This document shows positions 7,806-16,932 of a stretch of 64,000 bases of DNA, piece by piece. Source of the stretch: Janthinobacterium rivuli (GTDB lineage: Bacteria; Pseudomonadota; Gammaproteobacteria; Burkholderiales; Burkholderiaceae_D); NCBI RefSeq assembly GCF_029690045.1, contig NZ_CP121464.1:4836001-4900000 (forward strand), given 5' to 3'. Made by a program: the position numbers and the translations under genes. Position 1 is the stretch's first letter. Each line of letters begins with the position of its first letter. Under the pieces are notes generated by a model that saw only the letters and a list, made by a program, of their open reading frames with translations, made no database searches and was not told the DNA's origin.

Positions 7806-10259
7806 TCAGCGCTGCTCGATGCGCGCTTCCGACAAGGCTCCCTCCAGCGCCTGCACTTCATCTTCCTGCAAGGCCAGCAAGGCATTCAGGTCGCCTTGCA
7901 GCTTGTACATTCTTTTCAGCTGCGCCATGCCGCGCCGGCGCAGCTTGCCCGGCACGCCCGGACGCAGCAGGCAGGACTTCAAATGTTCGGCCAATTCGCC
8001 CGCCTGCGCATACTGTTCCCGTTCTATCATGCCTTGCAACATCGAGATCATGCTGGTCAGGGTGTCCGGCTCGGCCCCTTCGTGCCCGTTGGCGCGGCCG
8101 GCCAGGATGGTTTCCTGCAAATGCCGCGCACCGTCCAGCACGCTGTCCGCATGCCCCGTGACGGGGGCGTTCAACAGCCGGTCACTGCCGCTGAGCACGG
8201 CGTCTTCCAGCAGGCGCGCCGCCTCGCTGTCGCCCTGCTGCTGCAAGGTGCCGGCCAATTGCGTCTTGCTGTGCAAGGTATCGAGGTGGTCTTCGCCCAG
8301 CAGGCGCGCATGCACTTCCAGCACCTGCTCCTGCACGCTGCGCGCCGCATCGAGTTCACCGCGCCGCAACAGCGCCTCGGCCAGCTTGCGCTGGCTCATC
8401 AGGGTTTCCGGATGATCGAGCCCATGCGTGCGCTCGCGCGCCGCCACCTGGTCTTCATGCAACTGGCGCGCGCCGGCCCAGTCGCCCTGCCCGGCCACGA
8501 TGTCGGCCAGCAAGTCGCGCGTGGCCAGGGTGGCAGCATGGTCGCTGCCCAGGCGCCGCTCCTGCGCCTGCAGCACGGCGACGAACAGGCGCCGCGCGCC
8601 TTCCAGGTCGCCTTCGCGCCCCAGCGCCTGCGCCAGGGCCAGCTTGCTGCGCAAGGTATCGCCATGCTCGGCGCCGAACAGGCGCTCGCGCGCCGCCACC
8701 ACTGTGGCCAGCACTTGCTGCGCCTGCGCCAGCCGGCCCATGCGCAGCAAGGTGGCGGCGCGGCCATCCATCGCCTCCAGGGTCAGCGGATGCTCGCCGC
8801 CCAGCTGGCGCGCATAGCTTGCCAGCACCGCATCCTGCAGCAACAGGGCCGCCGCCAGCTCCCCCTGTAGCAACAGGGTTTTCGCCAGGCAGGCGCGGGC
8901 GGCCAGGGTGTCGGGATGCTCGCTGCCCAGCACACGCTCACGCACGTCGAGCACGTCCTCTTCCAGGAAGCGGGCTTCCTCGAGCTTGCCCAACTGGCGC
9001 AGCAGGCGCGCCATGCCGCTCTTGCACGCCAGGCTGTCGGGATGCTCCTCACCCAGCAGGCGCACGCGGATCTCGACGCTCTGGCGGAAGGCGTCGAGCG
9101 CCAGCGCGCTGCGCCCATCCTTGCGGTACAGCTCACCCAGGCGGGCCAGGTCGCGCGCCAGCGGCAGGGCCACGGCGCGGCCAGGCTCAGCCTGCAAGGC
9201 CTGGCGCGCCTCGCTGATGGCCCCCAGCAAGGCGATTTCACGGCTCGATTGCCAGGGAAAGTAGCCGCCCGTCAGCCACTGCAAAAAGGCTTCGAAGGTG
9301 CGCGTGAGGGAAAAGCGGTCGCCGCCCTGGTCGATGCGCACGGCCAATTGCTCGCCATACGCAAAGGTTTTCGTCTGCTGCAGCTGGACTTCGTCGAAAT
9401 AGCTGTCGAGGGCGATCTGCGGCAAGCCGTAGGAACTGCGCAGCAGGCGCTCGAACATGGGCTGGAAGCCGGCGATACCCTTGTGCGCGTCGCCGCGGCG
9501 CCACTCGGCGCGCTGCGCCCCGTCGCCCATTTCTATGCGCGAGGGCAAGGGGTAGACGAGCAGCGGACGCTGTTCGTCCTCATGGCTGCGGCGGTACTCG
9601 ATGGCCCGCGTGACGAGCGCATCGACGCCTTCCAGGCTTTGCCGGTTCGGCGTGAAGACCACCACCAGTTTTTTTGGCAGCAAGGTGGTGCAGATGCCGG
9701 CGCTGTCCGTGCGGCCCGTGCGCGAATCGACGAGCACATAGCGGAAATGCTGGGCCAGGGTATCGGCGAAGCAGCGAAACAGGGCCGGGCAGCTGTCGAA
9801 CAGCTGATCCCAGCGCATCTGCGCCAGGCGCTCGCTGTAGCTGGCGTCGAAGCGCCCCGCGCGCATCAGGTACAGCGGACTGCCCTGGTCGACGCGCACC
9901 ACGTATTGCTGCCAGTCGATGGCGTCGAGCACGCGCTGGGCCAGGGCGACATCGTCGGCGCTCGAGCCGCGCTTGCCACCCGTCTCCAGGCTGAGGCGCT
10001 CGAGCTGCTGGCGGCACGCTTCAAAGAATTCCAGCACGCCCGGTCGCTCCTCATGCTGTTCGAAATAATGGTGCAGGCCCGGCGCTTCCATGTCCCAGTC
10101 CAGCATCAGCACGGGCACGCTGGCGTTTTCACGGCGCGCCAGCAGGACGGCGATGTTCGACAGGGCCATGGTGCGGCCGGTACCGCCCTTGTAGGAATAG
10201 AAGGTGACGACTTCGCCAGGGGCGCTCAAAGGCGGCAGGGAGAGGCGTTGGCATTCCAT
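7806..10259 (-). CDS. KGGTGRT P-loop ATPase fused to kinesin-light-chain-type TPRs
   Basis: A two-part signalling-type protein of 817 residues. The N-terminus (about 15-340) is a ParA/MinD-like SIMIBI ATPase with the variant P-loop KGGTGRT at 24-30 and the switch-like DWDMEAPGLHH at 54-63. The C-terminal half has about seven 42-residue TPRs of the kinesin-light-chain type, each marked by GxxHxxTL (GEEHPDSL, GSEHPDTL, GGEHPLTL and so on), ending in an Ala/Leu-rich helical tail. The start is the ATG at 10257-10259 with AAAGG upstream. It lies 19 bases after the TIR gene, so the two form an operon. Related ATPase-TPR proteins (FxsT type) pair with TIR-like FxsC in actinobacteria. Substrate and function are unknown; I infer a sensor/scaffold for the TIR partner. 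Confidence 0.85.
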   Translation of the reverse strand: MECQRLSLPPLSAPGEVVTFYSYKGGTGRTMALSNIAVLLARRENASVPVLMLDWDMEAPGLHHYFEQHEERPGVLEFFEACRQQLERLSLETGGKRGSSADDVALAQRVLDAIDWQQYVVRVDQGSPLYLMRAGRFDASYSERLAQMRWDQLFDSCPALFRCFADTLAQHFRYVLVDSRTGRTDSAGICTTLLPKKLVVVFTPNRQSLEGVDALVTRAIEYRRSHEDEQRPLLVYPLPSRIEMGDGAQRAEWRRGDAHKGIAGFQPMFERLLRSSYGLPQIALDSYFDEVQLQQTKTFAYGEQLAVRIDQGGDRFSLTRTFEAFLQWLTGGYFPWQSSREIALLGAISEARQALQAEPGRAVALPLARDLARLGELYRKDGRSALALDAFRQSVEIRVRLLGEEHPDSLACKSGMARLLRQLGKLEEARFLEEDVLDVRERVLGSEHPDTLAARACLAKTLLLQGELAAALLLQDAVLASYARQLGGEHPLTLEAMDGRAATLLRMGRLAQAQQVLATVVAARERLFGAEHGDTLRSKLALAQALGREGDLEGARRLFVAVLQAQERRLGSDHAATLATRDLLADIVAGQGDWAGARQLHEDQVAARERTHGLDHPETLMSQRKLAEALLRRGELDAARSVQEQVLEVHARLLGEDHLDTLHSKTQLAGTLQQQGDSEAARLLEDAVLSGSDRLLNAPVTGHADSVLDGARHLQETILAGRANGHEGAEPDTLTSMISMLQGMIEREQYAQAGELAEHLKSCLLRPGVPGKLRRRGMAQLKRMYKLQGDLNALLALQEDEVQALEGALSEARIEQR

Positions 10260-10278
10260 GACAGGACCTTTTACGTGA

Positions 10279-10884
10279 TTAACGCGGAAAATGAGGAGGC
10301 GGAATGGCGCGCCATTCCGGTGGAATAGCGGGCAACACGAAACGGCTGCAATCGTGGCCGGGCGGTGTTGACCGCTTGAGCAAGTGGTAATGCGTGGCAA
10401 TGCGCTGCACGATGCGTTCGATGTCGGGCAGGTATTGCGGGTTCGACTTCAGGTCGCCGCTGGCCAGGGTGTAGCCGGAAAAATCGACGTACAGCCCCGA
10501 TTCCGTGATTTGCGGCGGCAAGCCGTCCGGATGGCGCGTCATGATGATGGGAATGATCAGATGGCTGGGCAAGTCGTACCAGGCGCGCCGCTCCTGCTCG
10601 ATCAGCTGCATGGCGGCAAATTCGCGCCGCGTGTAGCCGTGCGCTTCATATTTGGGCGTGTACAGCACGATCATGCAGACACTCTGGCACATGGCGCGCG
10701 CCACGCGCAGGTCGATATCGTCGCCGCCGCCCAGTTGTTCGCTGTCGATGAACAGGACTTCCTCGCGGTCCAGGTGCGGCTCCAGATAGCAAGCCAGCGC
10801 CTCGATGAGGTCATTCTTGAACTTGTTCATGAACGCATATTGGCCGTGCGCGTAGCTCAAGAAACAGCCGTAGCGGATCTCCAT
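10279..10884 (-). CDS. TIR-domain protein, partner of the ATPase-TPR protein
   Basis: A 201-residue cytoplasmic protein. Residues 5-165 look like a bacterial TIR domain: strand A with CFLSYAHG (7-14), the box-2-like GGGDDIDLRVARAM (52-65), and MIVLYTPKYEAHGYTRREF (71-89), where Glu88 falls where TIR NADases carry their catalytic Glu. The Pro-rich tail (173-201) has no recognised domain. The start is the ATG at 10882-10884 with AGGGGG six bases upstream; an in-frame upstream extension lacks such a site. It leads the operon with the ATPase-TPR gene. NAD hydrolysis is inferred from the fold and is not proven; a scaffold-type TIR is the alternative. Confidence 0.75.
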   Translation of the reverse strand: MEIRYGCFLSYAHGQYAFMNKFKNDLIEALACYLEPHLDREEVLFIDSEQLGGGDDIDLRVARAMCQSVCMIVLYTPKYEAHGYTRREFAAMQLIEQERRAWYDLPSHLIIPIIMTRHPDGLPPQITESGLYVDFSGYTLASGDLKSNPQYLPDIERIVQRIATHYHLLKRSTPPGHDCSRFVLPAIPPEWRAIPPPHFPR

Positions 10885-11154
10885 GGCATCCCCCTGTTCC
10901 CCGTGCGGCCCTGCCATCGCCGCGCCTTGATCCCACAAGGCATGAAGTCACTGTAGACCGCTGAGCAACGGCCTGTTTGCGCTGGCGCAAAGATGTGTCT
11001 GGCGTCCTGGACATTCGCAAGAAAGCCAGAAACTGGCGCGATCACGCCGATTTCTGGCATGCCAGGCGCGCAAGGCCGCGCCGTGCAAAAAACGCTACTC
11101 GCTTGATAACAAAGGGAAATATGCCGACGCGCGGAGGGCGCCGGCAAGCGGGAC

Positions 11155-13209
11155 TTAAGCGCCCTTGGCGGGCAGGTTGCGGAAGAACTCCACCACTTCG
11201 GCGGTGTCGCGCGTGCGCTTGAACGGCGGCAGGCTTTGCCAGATGCGCTTGCCGTACGGCTTGGAGATCAGGCGCGGATCGCAGATCATCAATACGCCCC
11301 GGTCGCCCTCGTCGCGGATCAGCCTGCCCGCGCCCTGCTTCAGGTTGATGATGGCTTCCGGCAGCGAATGGTGCATGAAACCGTTCTTGCCCTGCTTTTC
11401 CATCACTTCGATGCGCGCGGCCAGCACGGGATCGTCGGGCGGCGCGAACGGCAGCTTGTCGATGATGACGAGCGACAGCGCATCGCCGCGCACGTCGACG
11501 CCTTCCCAGAAGCTCTGGCTACCGATCAGCACGCCATTGCCGGCCGCGCGGAACTGATCCAGCAATTCCGTGCGGCCCTTTTCTCCCTGCACGAACAGGG
11601 GGAAGTTCAGGCCGCGTTGCTTGAATTCGTCGGCCAGGCGCTCGGCCGCGCGTTTGACGGCGCGCAAGGTGGTGCACAGGAAGAAGGTGCGACCGCCGGC
11701 CGCCTCGATGATGGGCAGGGCGCAGTCGATGACGGCGTCCGTGTAGCCCAGCGAGTTCGGTTGCGGCAGGTTTTGCGGCACGAACAGCAAGCCTTGCTGG
11801 CCATAGTCGAACGGGCTTGGCCACGTATGCGACGGTTCGCCCGTCAAGCCCATCTGTTCCGAAAAATGCTTGAAATCGTTTTTCACGGCCAGGGTGGCGG
11901 AGGTGAAAATCCAGCTGCGCGGCGTGCCTTCGCGCTGGTTGTTGAAGATCGGCGCGATCGACAATGGCGTTTTATGCAATTGCAGGGAGCTGGAAAACGC
12001 TTCCACCCAGAACACGGCTTCCTCGCCAGCCGTCACTTTGGCCTTCGGATCGAACTTCCAGCCGCTCAGCTGCTGCGCCAGTTCGACACCGCGCACCCTG
12101 CACTGCTCCAAGGTTTCCGCCCGTTCCGCCTGGGTTTCCAGCACGGCCACCATGCCGTCAAGCTCATCCTTGAGGGTGTCGAGCGCGGGGAAGAAGTCGC
12201 TCGACAGCGCGATTTGCGGCAGCGACAGGCGCACGATATCCTGCGGGAAGGTCAGGCGCAGGTCGCGCGCCGCCTTTTCCACCACGGTCACGGTCTTGGC
12301 CCAGTCGATGCCGCGCGCGTGCGCGAGGCCCTCGGCCAGCACGTCGCGGCACAGTTCCAGGATTTGCGAGGTCGACACCGTGTTACCAAAGAACAAGGTG
12401 GCCGTATCGGGCAACTGGTGCGCCTCATCGAAGATGATGGTGTTGGCCGAGGGCAGCAATTCCGCCACGCCCGTGTCTTTCAGGGCCACGTCGGCAAAGA
12501 ACAAGTGATGGTTGACCACCACCACGTCGGCCTGCTGGGCTTCCTTGCGGGCCTTCATCACAAAACAATCCTGGTAATACTGGCATTCGGCGCCCATGCA
12601 GGTGTCGCGCGTGGACGTCACCAGGTTCCAGATCATGGCGTTTTCCGGCACCTTGGCCAGCTCGGCCTTGTCGCCGGAGCTGGTCATCTTGATGAAACGC
12701 GAGATTTCACGCAGATGGCCCACGTCGTCGCGCGACGTCATGCGGCCGTTTTGCAGCGTGCGTTCCAGGTGATAGTGACAGACGTAGTTCGAGCGGCCTT
12801 TCAGCAGGGCAACGGAAACGGGCGCCTGCAGCGCGGCGCGCACGGTGGGAATGTCGCGCAGGAACAATTGATCCTGCAAGTTCTTCGTCCCGGTGGAAAC
12901 AATAGTCTTGCCGCCCCACATCAGGGCCGGCACCAGGTAGGCGAAGGTTTTACCGGTGCCCGTGCCCGCCTCGGCGATCAGGGTCGTCTGGCTGTCGATG
13001 GCGCTGGCGATGGCTTTCGCCATTTCCGTTTGCGAACGGCGCGGCTTGTAGCTGCCCACGGCCGGACCGAGCGGGCCACCGGCGCCAAACAGGCGCTCGA
13101 TGTCGGCATCGTGCTTGCCGGGCGCCGCCTGCGGTTCGGCTGGCACATCGGCTGGCAAGGCAGCAGGCTGGCCATCTGGGTTTACTGGCAATAAATTGTG
13201 ATCGGTCAA
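11155..13209 (-). CDS. DinG/YoaA-type ATP-dependent DNA helicase
   Basis: Superfamily 2, XPD-like 5'-3' helicase used in DNA repair or resolving of structured DNA. The 684-residue product has Walker A EAGTGTGKTF near residue 80, the DEAH box in IIFDEAHQLPD, cysteines typical of the Fe-S domain between them (YVCHYH, DTCMGAECQYYQDCF), and late motifs GSQSFWEGVDVRGD and QGAGRLIRD. The N-terminal 50 residues are Pro/Ala-rich and unlike the family. The frame opens with a TTG at 13207-13209 and no strong ribosome-binding site, so a slightly different start is possible. It resembles YoaA more than long DinG. It is transcribed alone. Confidence 0.9.
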   Translation of the reverse strand: MTDHNLLPVNPDGQPAALPADVPAEPQAAPGKHDADIERLFGAGGPLGPAVGSYKPRRSQTEMAKAIASAIDSQTTLIAEAGTGTGKTFAYLVPALMWGGKTIVSTGTKNLQDQLFLRDIPTVRAALQAPVSVALLKGRSNYVCHYHLERTLQNGRMTSRDDVGHLREISRFIKMTSSGDKAELAKVPENAMIWNLVTSTRDTCMGAECQYYQDCFVMKARKEAQQADVVVVNHHLFFADVALKDTGVAELLPSANTIIFDEAHQLPDTATLFFGNTVSTSQILELCRDVLAEGLAHARGIDWAKTVTVVEKAARDLRLTFPQDIVRLSLPQIALSSDFFPALDTLKDELDGMVAVLETQAERAETLEQCRVRGVELAQQLSGWKFDPKAKVTAGEEAVFWVEAFSSSLQLHKTPLSIAPIFNNQREGTPRSWIFTSATLAVKNDFKHFSEQMGLTGEPSHTWPSPFDYGQQGLLFVPQNLPQPNSLGYTDAVIDCALPIIEAAGGRTFFLCTTLRAVKRAAERLADEFKQRGLNFPLFVQGEKGRTELLDQFRAAGNGVLIGSQSFWEGVDVRGDALSLVIIDKLPFAPPDDPVLAARIEVMEKQGKNGFMHHSLPEAIINLKQGAGRLIRDEGDRGVLMICDPRLISKPYGKRIWQSLPPFKRTRDTAEVVEFFRNLPAKGA

Positions 13210-13252
13210 AATATACTTAGGTGAAGGCTGGACTGGACGCTACTGGCGCCCC

Positions 13253-13453
13253 TCAGGCGGGAACGTCGGGCACCAACTGCATTTTCAGCAAGGTGATGTG
13301 ATCCTTCAATTGCAATTTGCGCTTTTTCAGGCGGCGCAGCTGCAACTCGTCATGGTGGCCATCGAGTATCAGCAACTCGATGACGGCATCGAGGTCGCGG
13401 TGTTCCACGTTGAGTTCAATCAGGCGCCGCTCTATTTGCTGTGCATCGCTCAT
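13253..13453 (-). CDS. YdcH-like DUF465 small helical protein
   Basis: A 66-residue charged, helical hairpin protein with the DUF465 pattern (ERRLIELNVEHRDLDAVI, then RRLKKRKLQLKDHI). Such proteins are widespread in proteobacteria with no settled function. I chose the ATG at 13451-13453 with GGAA upstream; a longer in-frame extension has no initiation signal. The dinG-like gene follows after 43 bases on the same strand and may be cotranscribed. Confidence 0.8.
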   Translation of the reverse strand: MSDAQQIERRLIELNVEHRDLDAVIELLILDGHHDELQLRRLKKRKLQLKDHITLLKMQLVPDVPA

Positions 13454-13591
13454 GTGTTGCGTTCCAGGCAGTGTTGGTGACAGTGTTGGGAAACCGGCGC
13501 GCGCAGCGTACGCAGGCAGCCATCGTGCGTAGTTTAACCTGCCGCGCGCCTTAGGGCACGCCATTTCCGGCGTGCCCCTGCGCGGGAAGGC

Positions 13592-14314
13592 TTATTTGGC
13601 CGGCGGCACAGGCACAGGCGCAGCAACGGCCGGCGTGCTGGCAGCGGCGGCCGCCTTGGCAGCCTTGGCCTGCGCTTCGGCCTGGCGCTCGGCCAGGCGT
13701 TGCGCCACCCGCTTCTGGCGCGCCACGGCGTCAGCCTGTTTTTTCGCATATTGCGCTTCACGGGCCGCGCGGTGCGGCGCATCGGCAGCGTCGGCGGCGG
13801 CCTGTTTCGCCACCTTCGCCGCATGCTCGGCTTCGCGCTCGGCAACGCTCTTGCCTTGCGGCTTGGGCGGCGCCGGCTCGGGCGTGACCACTTTCACGGG
13901 CTTGGGCACGGCCGCGGCGCGCTGCTCGGCATCGAGGCGCGCGCTTTCCTGCGTGCGGGCCAAATCGATATCGCGCAGGCGCACGGATTCGGCGCGCTTG
14001 AAGTAATTCGCTTCCGCTTCGACGGCGCGCAGGCGCACGAGGATCAAACGGCGCTTTTCCTTGGCCGTGTCCAGGCAGTTATTGACGAAAAACTTGTCGT
14101 AGCACTCCAGTTCGCGCACGGCAAACTCGTTTTCCGCCGCCGCGCGCTCGCTGGCGACCTGCTTCAGCTTGGCGTCCGCCTCGTCCACCGACAAGGTGGC
14201 GGGCACCTGCGGCGCGCCGACCTCATCCAATGCCGGAGCGCCCTGGTGCGCGCAGGCGGACAACGCCAGGACCAGGCCCAGCGCCGCACCCAGCTTGTAT
14301 AGTGTATTTGCCAT
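13592..14314 (-). CDS. Ala-rich coiled-coil lipoprotein, unknown function
   Basis: A 240-residue protein with a lipoprotein signal (lipobox LSAC about 20 residues in, then AHQG), a helical middle with a cysteine pair in CYDKFFVNNCLDTAKEKRR, and a long Ala/Lys/Glu/Arg coiled coil (AEREAEHAAKVAKQAA) ending in an Ala/Pro tail. I chose the second of two adjacent ATGs because AAGGA is five bases away from it and only two from the first. No known domain is recognised. It starts 19 bases after zapE on the same strand and is probably cotranscribed with it; an envelope role is inferred only from the signal. Confidence 0.7.
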   Translation of the reverse strand: MANTLYKLGAALGLVLALSACAHQGAPALDEVGAPQVPATLSVDEADAKLKQVASERAAAENEFAVRELECYDKFFVNNCLDTAKEKRRLILVRLRAVEAEANYFKRAESVRLRDIDLARTQESARLDAEQRAAAVPKPVKVVTPEPAPPKPQGKSVAEREAEHAAKVAKQAAADAADAPHRAAREAQYAKKQADAVARQKRVAQRLAERQAEAQAKAAKAAAAASTPAVAAPVPVPPAK

Positions 14315-14333
14315 CATGTTCCTTATCCCTGCC

Positions 14334-15431
14334 TCAAACGATCGCGTCGGCCGCGCCGCGCTGTTCTTTTTCCATGTATTCGCGCGATTGCATCTCGATG
14401 ATACGCGAAACGGTGCGGTGAAACTCGTTGGCCAGCATGCCGTTCGTGTACAGCTCATCAGGCGCCACTTCGGCCGACATGATCAGCTTGACCTTCTGGT
14501 CGTAAAACACGTCGATCAGCCAGGTGAAGCGGCGCGCCTCGGACGACTGCGCCGCCGACATGGCCGGTATGCCGGACAATATCACCGTATGGAAGCGGCT
14601 GGCGATTTCCAAGTAATCATTTTGCGAGCGGGGACCGCCGCACAGGGTGGCGAAGTCGAACCAGATGATGCCGCCGGCGCGGCGCAGGCAATGGATTTCG
14701 CGGCTCTCGATGCGGATGCGCGCATCTTCGTCGGCCGTTTCGGCGATGCGCGTGTAGGCGTCGCGCAGGGCCTTGTCGGTCTCCGCGCCCAGCGGCGTGT
14801 AATAACTTTCCACCTGTTCCAGCGCGCGGCCGCGGTAATCGACGCCAGCATCGACGTTCATCACGTCGAGCTTGTCCTTGAGTAGCGCGATGGTCGGCAG
14901 CATGCGGTCGCGGTGCAGGCCGTCCGGATACAGCAAGTCCGGATCGTAATTCGAGGTCATGATGAAGGACACGCCGTTGGCGAACAGGGCCGACAGCAGG
15001 TTGTACAGGATCATCGCATCGGCGATGTCCGAGACGTGGAATTCATCGAAACAGATCAGGCGGTATTTCTTGGCGATGCGCTTGGCGACCTCGTCGAGCG
15101 GGTCGGCCACGCCTTTCAATTCATCGAGCTGCTGGTGCACGCCGCGCATGAACTCGTGGAAGTGCAATCGCGTCTTGCGCACCAGAGGCACGACCGAGTA
15201 AAAACTGTCCATCAGGAACGATTTGCCGCGCCCCACCCCACCCCACATGTACACGCCTTTCGGCACGGCGGGACGGTTCAGCAGGCGCTTGAAGGTGCTC
15301 GAGCGCTGGCCCTTGTAGGCCACCCACTCGTCATAGCACAGCTGCAGGCGGTCGACCGCGCGCCGCTGGGCGGCATCGGCCTTGAAATCACGCTTCTGCA
15401 ACGCGTGCTGGTAAAACTCTTCTACGTTCAT
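14334..15431 (-). CDS. zapE: Cell division protein ZapE (AFG1-like ATPase)
   Basis: P-loop ATPase of the AFG1/LACE1 family; in E. coli ZapE acts at the Z-ring. The 365-residue product has Walker A GGVGRGKSFLMD near residue 70, Walker B ICFDEFHVSDIADAM, and the SNYDPDLLYPDGLHRDR segment typical of the family. The start is the ATG at 15429-15431; an upstream TTG in frame adds seven residues. It lies downstream of lpdA with a hairpin between them. It is probably independent of the TCA genes in function. Confidence 0.92.
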   Translation of the reverse strand: MNVEEFYQHALQKRDFKADAAQRRAVDRLQLCYDEWVAYKGQRSSTFKRLLNRPAVPKGVYMWGGVGRGKSFLMDSFYSVVPLVRKTRLHFHEFMRGVHQQLDELKGVADPLDEVAKRIAKKYRLICFDEFHVSDIADAMILYNLLSALFANGVSFIMTSNYDPDLLYPDGLHRDRMLPTIALLKDKLDVMNVDAGVDYRGRALEQVESYYTPLGAETDKALRDAYTRIAETADEDARIRIESREIHCLRRAGGIIWFDFATLCGGPRSQNDYLEIASRFHTVILSGIPAMSAAQSSEARRFTWLIDVFYDQKVKLIMSAEVAPDELYTNGMLANEFHRTVSRIIEMQSREYMEKEQRGAADAIV

Positions 15432-15452
15432 GGGATTCGCTTTAACGCACAA

Positions 15453-15483
15453 GGGCGCCGGCGGAAAAAATCCGCGAGCGCCC
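15453..15483 (-). terminator. Hairpin between lpdA and zapE
   Basis: GGGCGC/GCGCCC and GCGGA/TCCGC pair around an AAAAA loop, with a two-base internal mismatch. On the minus strand it comes 18 bases after lpdA. There is no T-run, so it may be a weak terminator or an mRNA-stabilising hairpin. Confidence 0.4.
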
Positions 15484-15501
15484 CTGCTGGACTAACTACA
15501 A

Positions 15502-16932
15502 TTAAAAGTTCAACGTGCGCTTGTCAACCGCCAGTGCCGCTTCCTTGGTCGCTTCCGACAGGGATGGGTGAGCGTGGCAGATGCGCGCGATGTCTTCGGC
15601 CGAGGCCTTGAATTCCATCGCCACGACGGCTTCGGAAATCAGTTCGGAGGCCATCGGGCCGACGATGTGCACGCCGAGGATTTCATCGGTGGTCGCATCG
15701 GCCAGGAATTTCACCATGCCCGAAGTGTCGCCCAGCGCGCGCGCACGGCCGTTGGCCATGAACGGGAAGGTGCCGGCCTTGTAGGCGATGCCTTCGGCCT
15801 TCAGGGTTTGCTCGGTCTTGCCGACCCACGCGATTTCCGGCGAAGTATAGATCACCCAAGGAATCGTGTTGAAGTTGGTGTGGCCATGCTGGCCGGCGAT
15901 ACGCTCGGCCACGGCAACGCCTTCTTCTTCGGCCTTGTGCGCCAGCATCGGGCCGCGCACGACGTCGCCCACCGCCCACACGTTCGGCAGGTTGGTCTTG
16001 CAGTCGCCGTCGACGGCGATGAAGCCGCGTTCGTCCAGCTGCAGGCCGACTTTATCGGCGCCCAGGCCGTTCGTGTTCGGCGTGCGGCCGATCGAGATGA
16101 TCAGCTTGTCGAACACGGCTTTTTGCGCTTCGCCCTTGGCGTCAACGAATTCCACGGTGACGTCTTTCTTGCCTGGCGTGATCGCGCCGATCTTGCAACC
16201 GAGGTTGATCTTCAAGCCTTGCTTGGTGAACAGCTTCGACGCTTCCTTGGCGATCTGCTCGTCGACAGCGCCCAGGAAGACCGGCAGGCCTTCGAGCACG
16301 GTGACGTCGGAACCGAGGCGGCGCCAGACGCTGCCCATTTCCAGGCCGATCACGCCGGCACCGATGACGCCCAGCTTGGCTGGTACGGCGTCGATGGCCA
16401 GTGCGCCCGTGTTCGACAGGATCAGTTTCTCGTCGAATGGTGCGCCCGGCAGTTCGCGTGCGTTCGAACCCGTGGCGATGACCACGTGCTTGGCGCTCAG
16501 GGTTTCGTTGGCTTCACCCGTCACGCTGATCTCATACGCGCCAGCGGCGGCGGCGGCAAAAGCGGCGCGGCCGTGGAAGAAGGCGATCTTGTTCTTCTTG
16601 AACAGGTACAGGATGCCGTCGTTGTTTTGCTTGACGACGGTGTCTTTGCGCTTGAGCATCTGGCCCAGGTTCAGCTTCAGGCCGGCGACGTCGATACCGT
16701 GCTCGGCGAAGCTGTGGCCCGCGTGTTCGAAATGCTCGGACGATTGCAGCAGCGCTTTCGACGGGATGCAGCCGACGTTGGTGCAGGTACCGCCAGGCGC
16801 GGCGCCGCCCTTGGCGTTCGACCATTCGTCGACGCAAGCGACGGAAAAGCCCAGCTGCGCTGCGCGGATGGCGGCGATGTAGCCGCCAGGGCCCGCACCG
16901 ATGACAACTACGTCAAATTGTTTAGTACTCAT
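15502..16932 (-). CDS. lpdA: Dihydrolipoyl dehydrogenase (E3)
   Basis: Flavoprotein that re-oxidises dihydrolipoyl groups of the 2-oxoglutarate dehydrogenase complex and passes electrons to NAD+. The 476-residue product has an N-terminal FAD-binding GAGPGGY, the redox-active disulfide GGTCTNVGCIPSK near residue 50, an NAD-binding GVIGAGVIGLEMG, the second FAD motif VWAVGDV, and the C-terminal catalytic HAHPSLSEA. All key residues are present. Its start overlaps the PspC gene by 11 bases, so translation is coupled. Being third in odhA-odhB-(pspC)-lpdA, this copy serves OdhAB. Confidence 0.96.
   Translation of the reverse strand: MSTKQFDVVVIGAGPGGYIAAIRAAQLGFSVACVDEWSNAKGGAAPGGTCTNVGCIPSKALLQSSEHFEHAGHSFAEHGIDVAGLKLNLGQMLKRKDTVVKQNNDGILYLFKKNKIAFFHGRAAFAAAAAGAYEISVTGEANETLSAKHVVIATGSNARELPGAPFDEKLILSNTGALAIDAVPAKLGVIGAGVIGLEMGSVWRRLGSDVTVLEGLPVFLGAVDEQIAKEASKLFTKQGLKINLGCKIGAITPGKKDVTVEFVDAKGEAQKAVFDKLIISIGRTPNTNGLGADKVGLQLDERGFIAVDGDCKTNLPNVWAVGDVVRGPMLAHKAEEEGVAVAERIAGQHGHTNFNTIPWVIYTSPEIAWVGKTEQTLKAEGIAYKAGTFPFMANGRARALGDTSGMVKFLADATTDEILGVHIVGPMASELISEAVVAMEFKASAEDIARICHAHPSLSEATKEAALAVDKRTLNF

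Noticed and set aside
10857..11147. Minus-strand frame upstream of the TIR gene, considered as a possible FxSxx-type peptide
   Set aside because: It does not end in FxSxx, has no ribosome-binding site and extends into the TIR gene in another frame.
11236..13194. 652-codon plus-strand frame opposite the DinG-like helicase
   Set aside because: Same reason: low-information translation and no promoter or ribosome site, against a complete helicase on the other strand.
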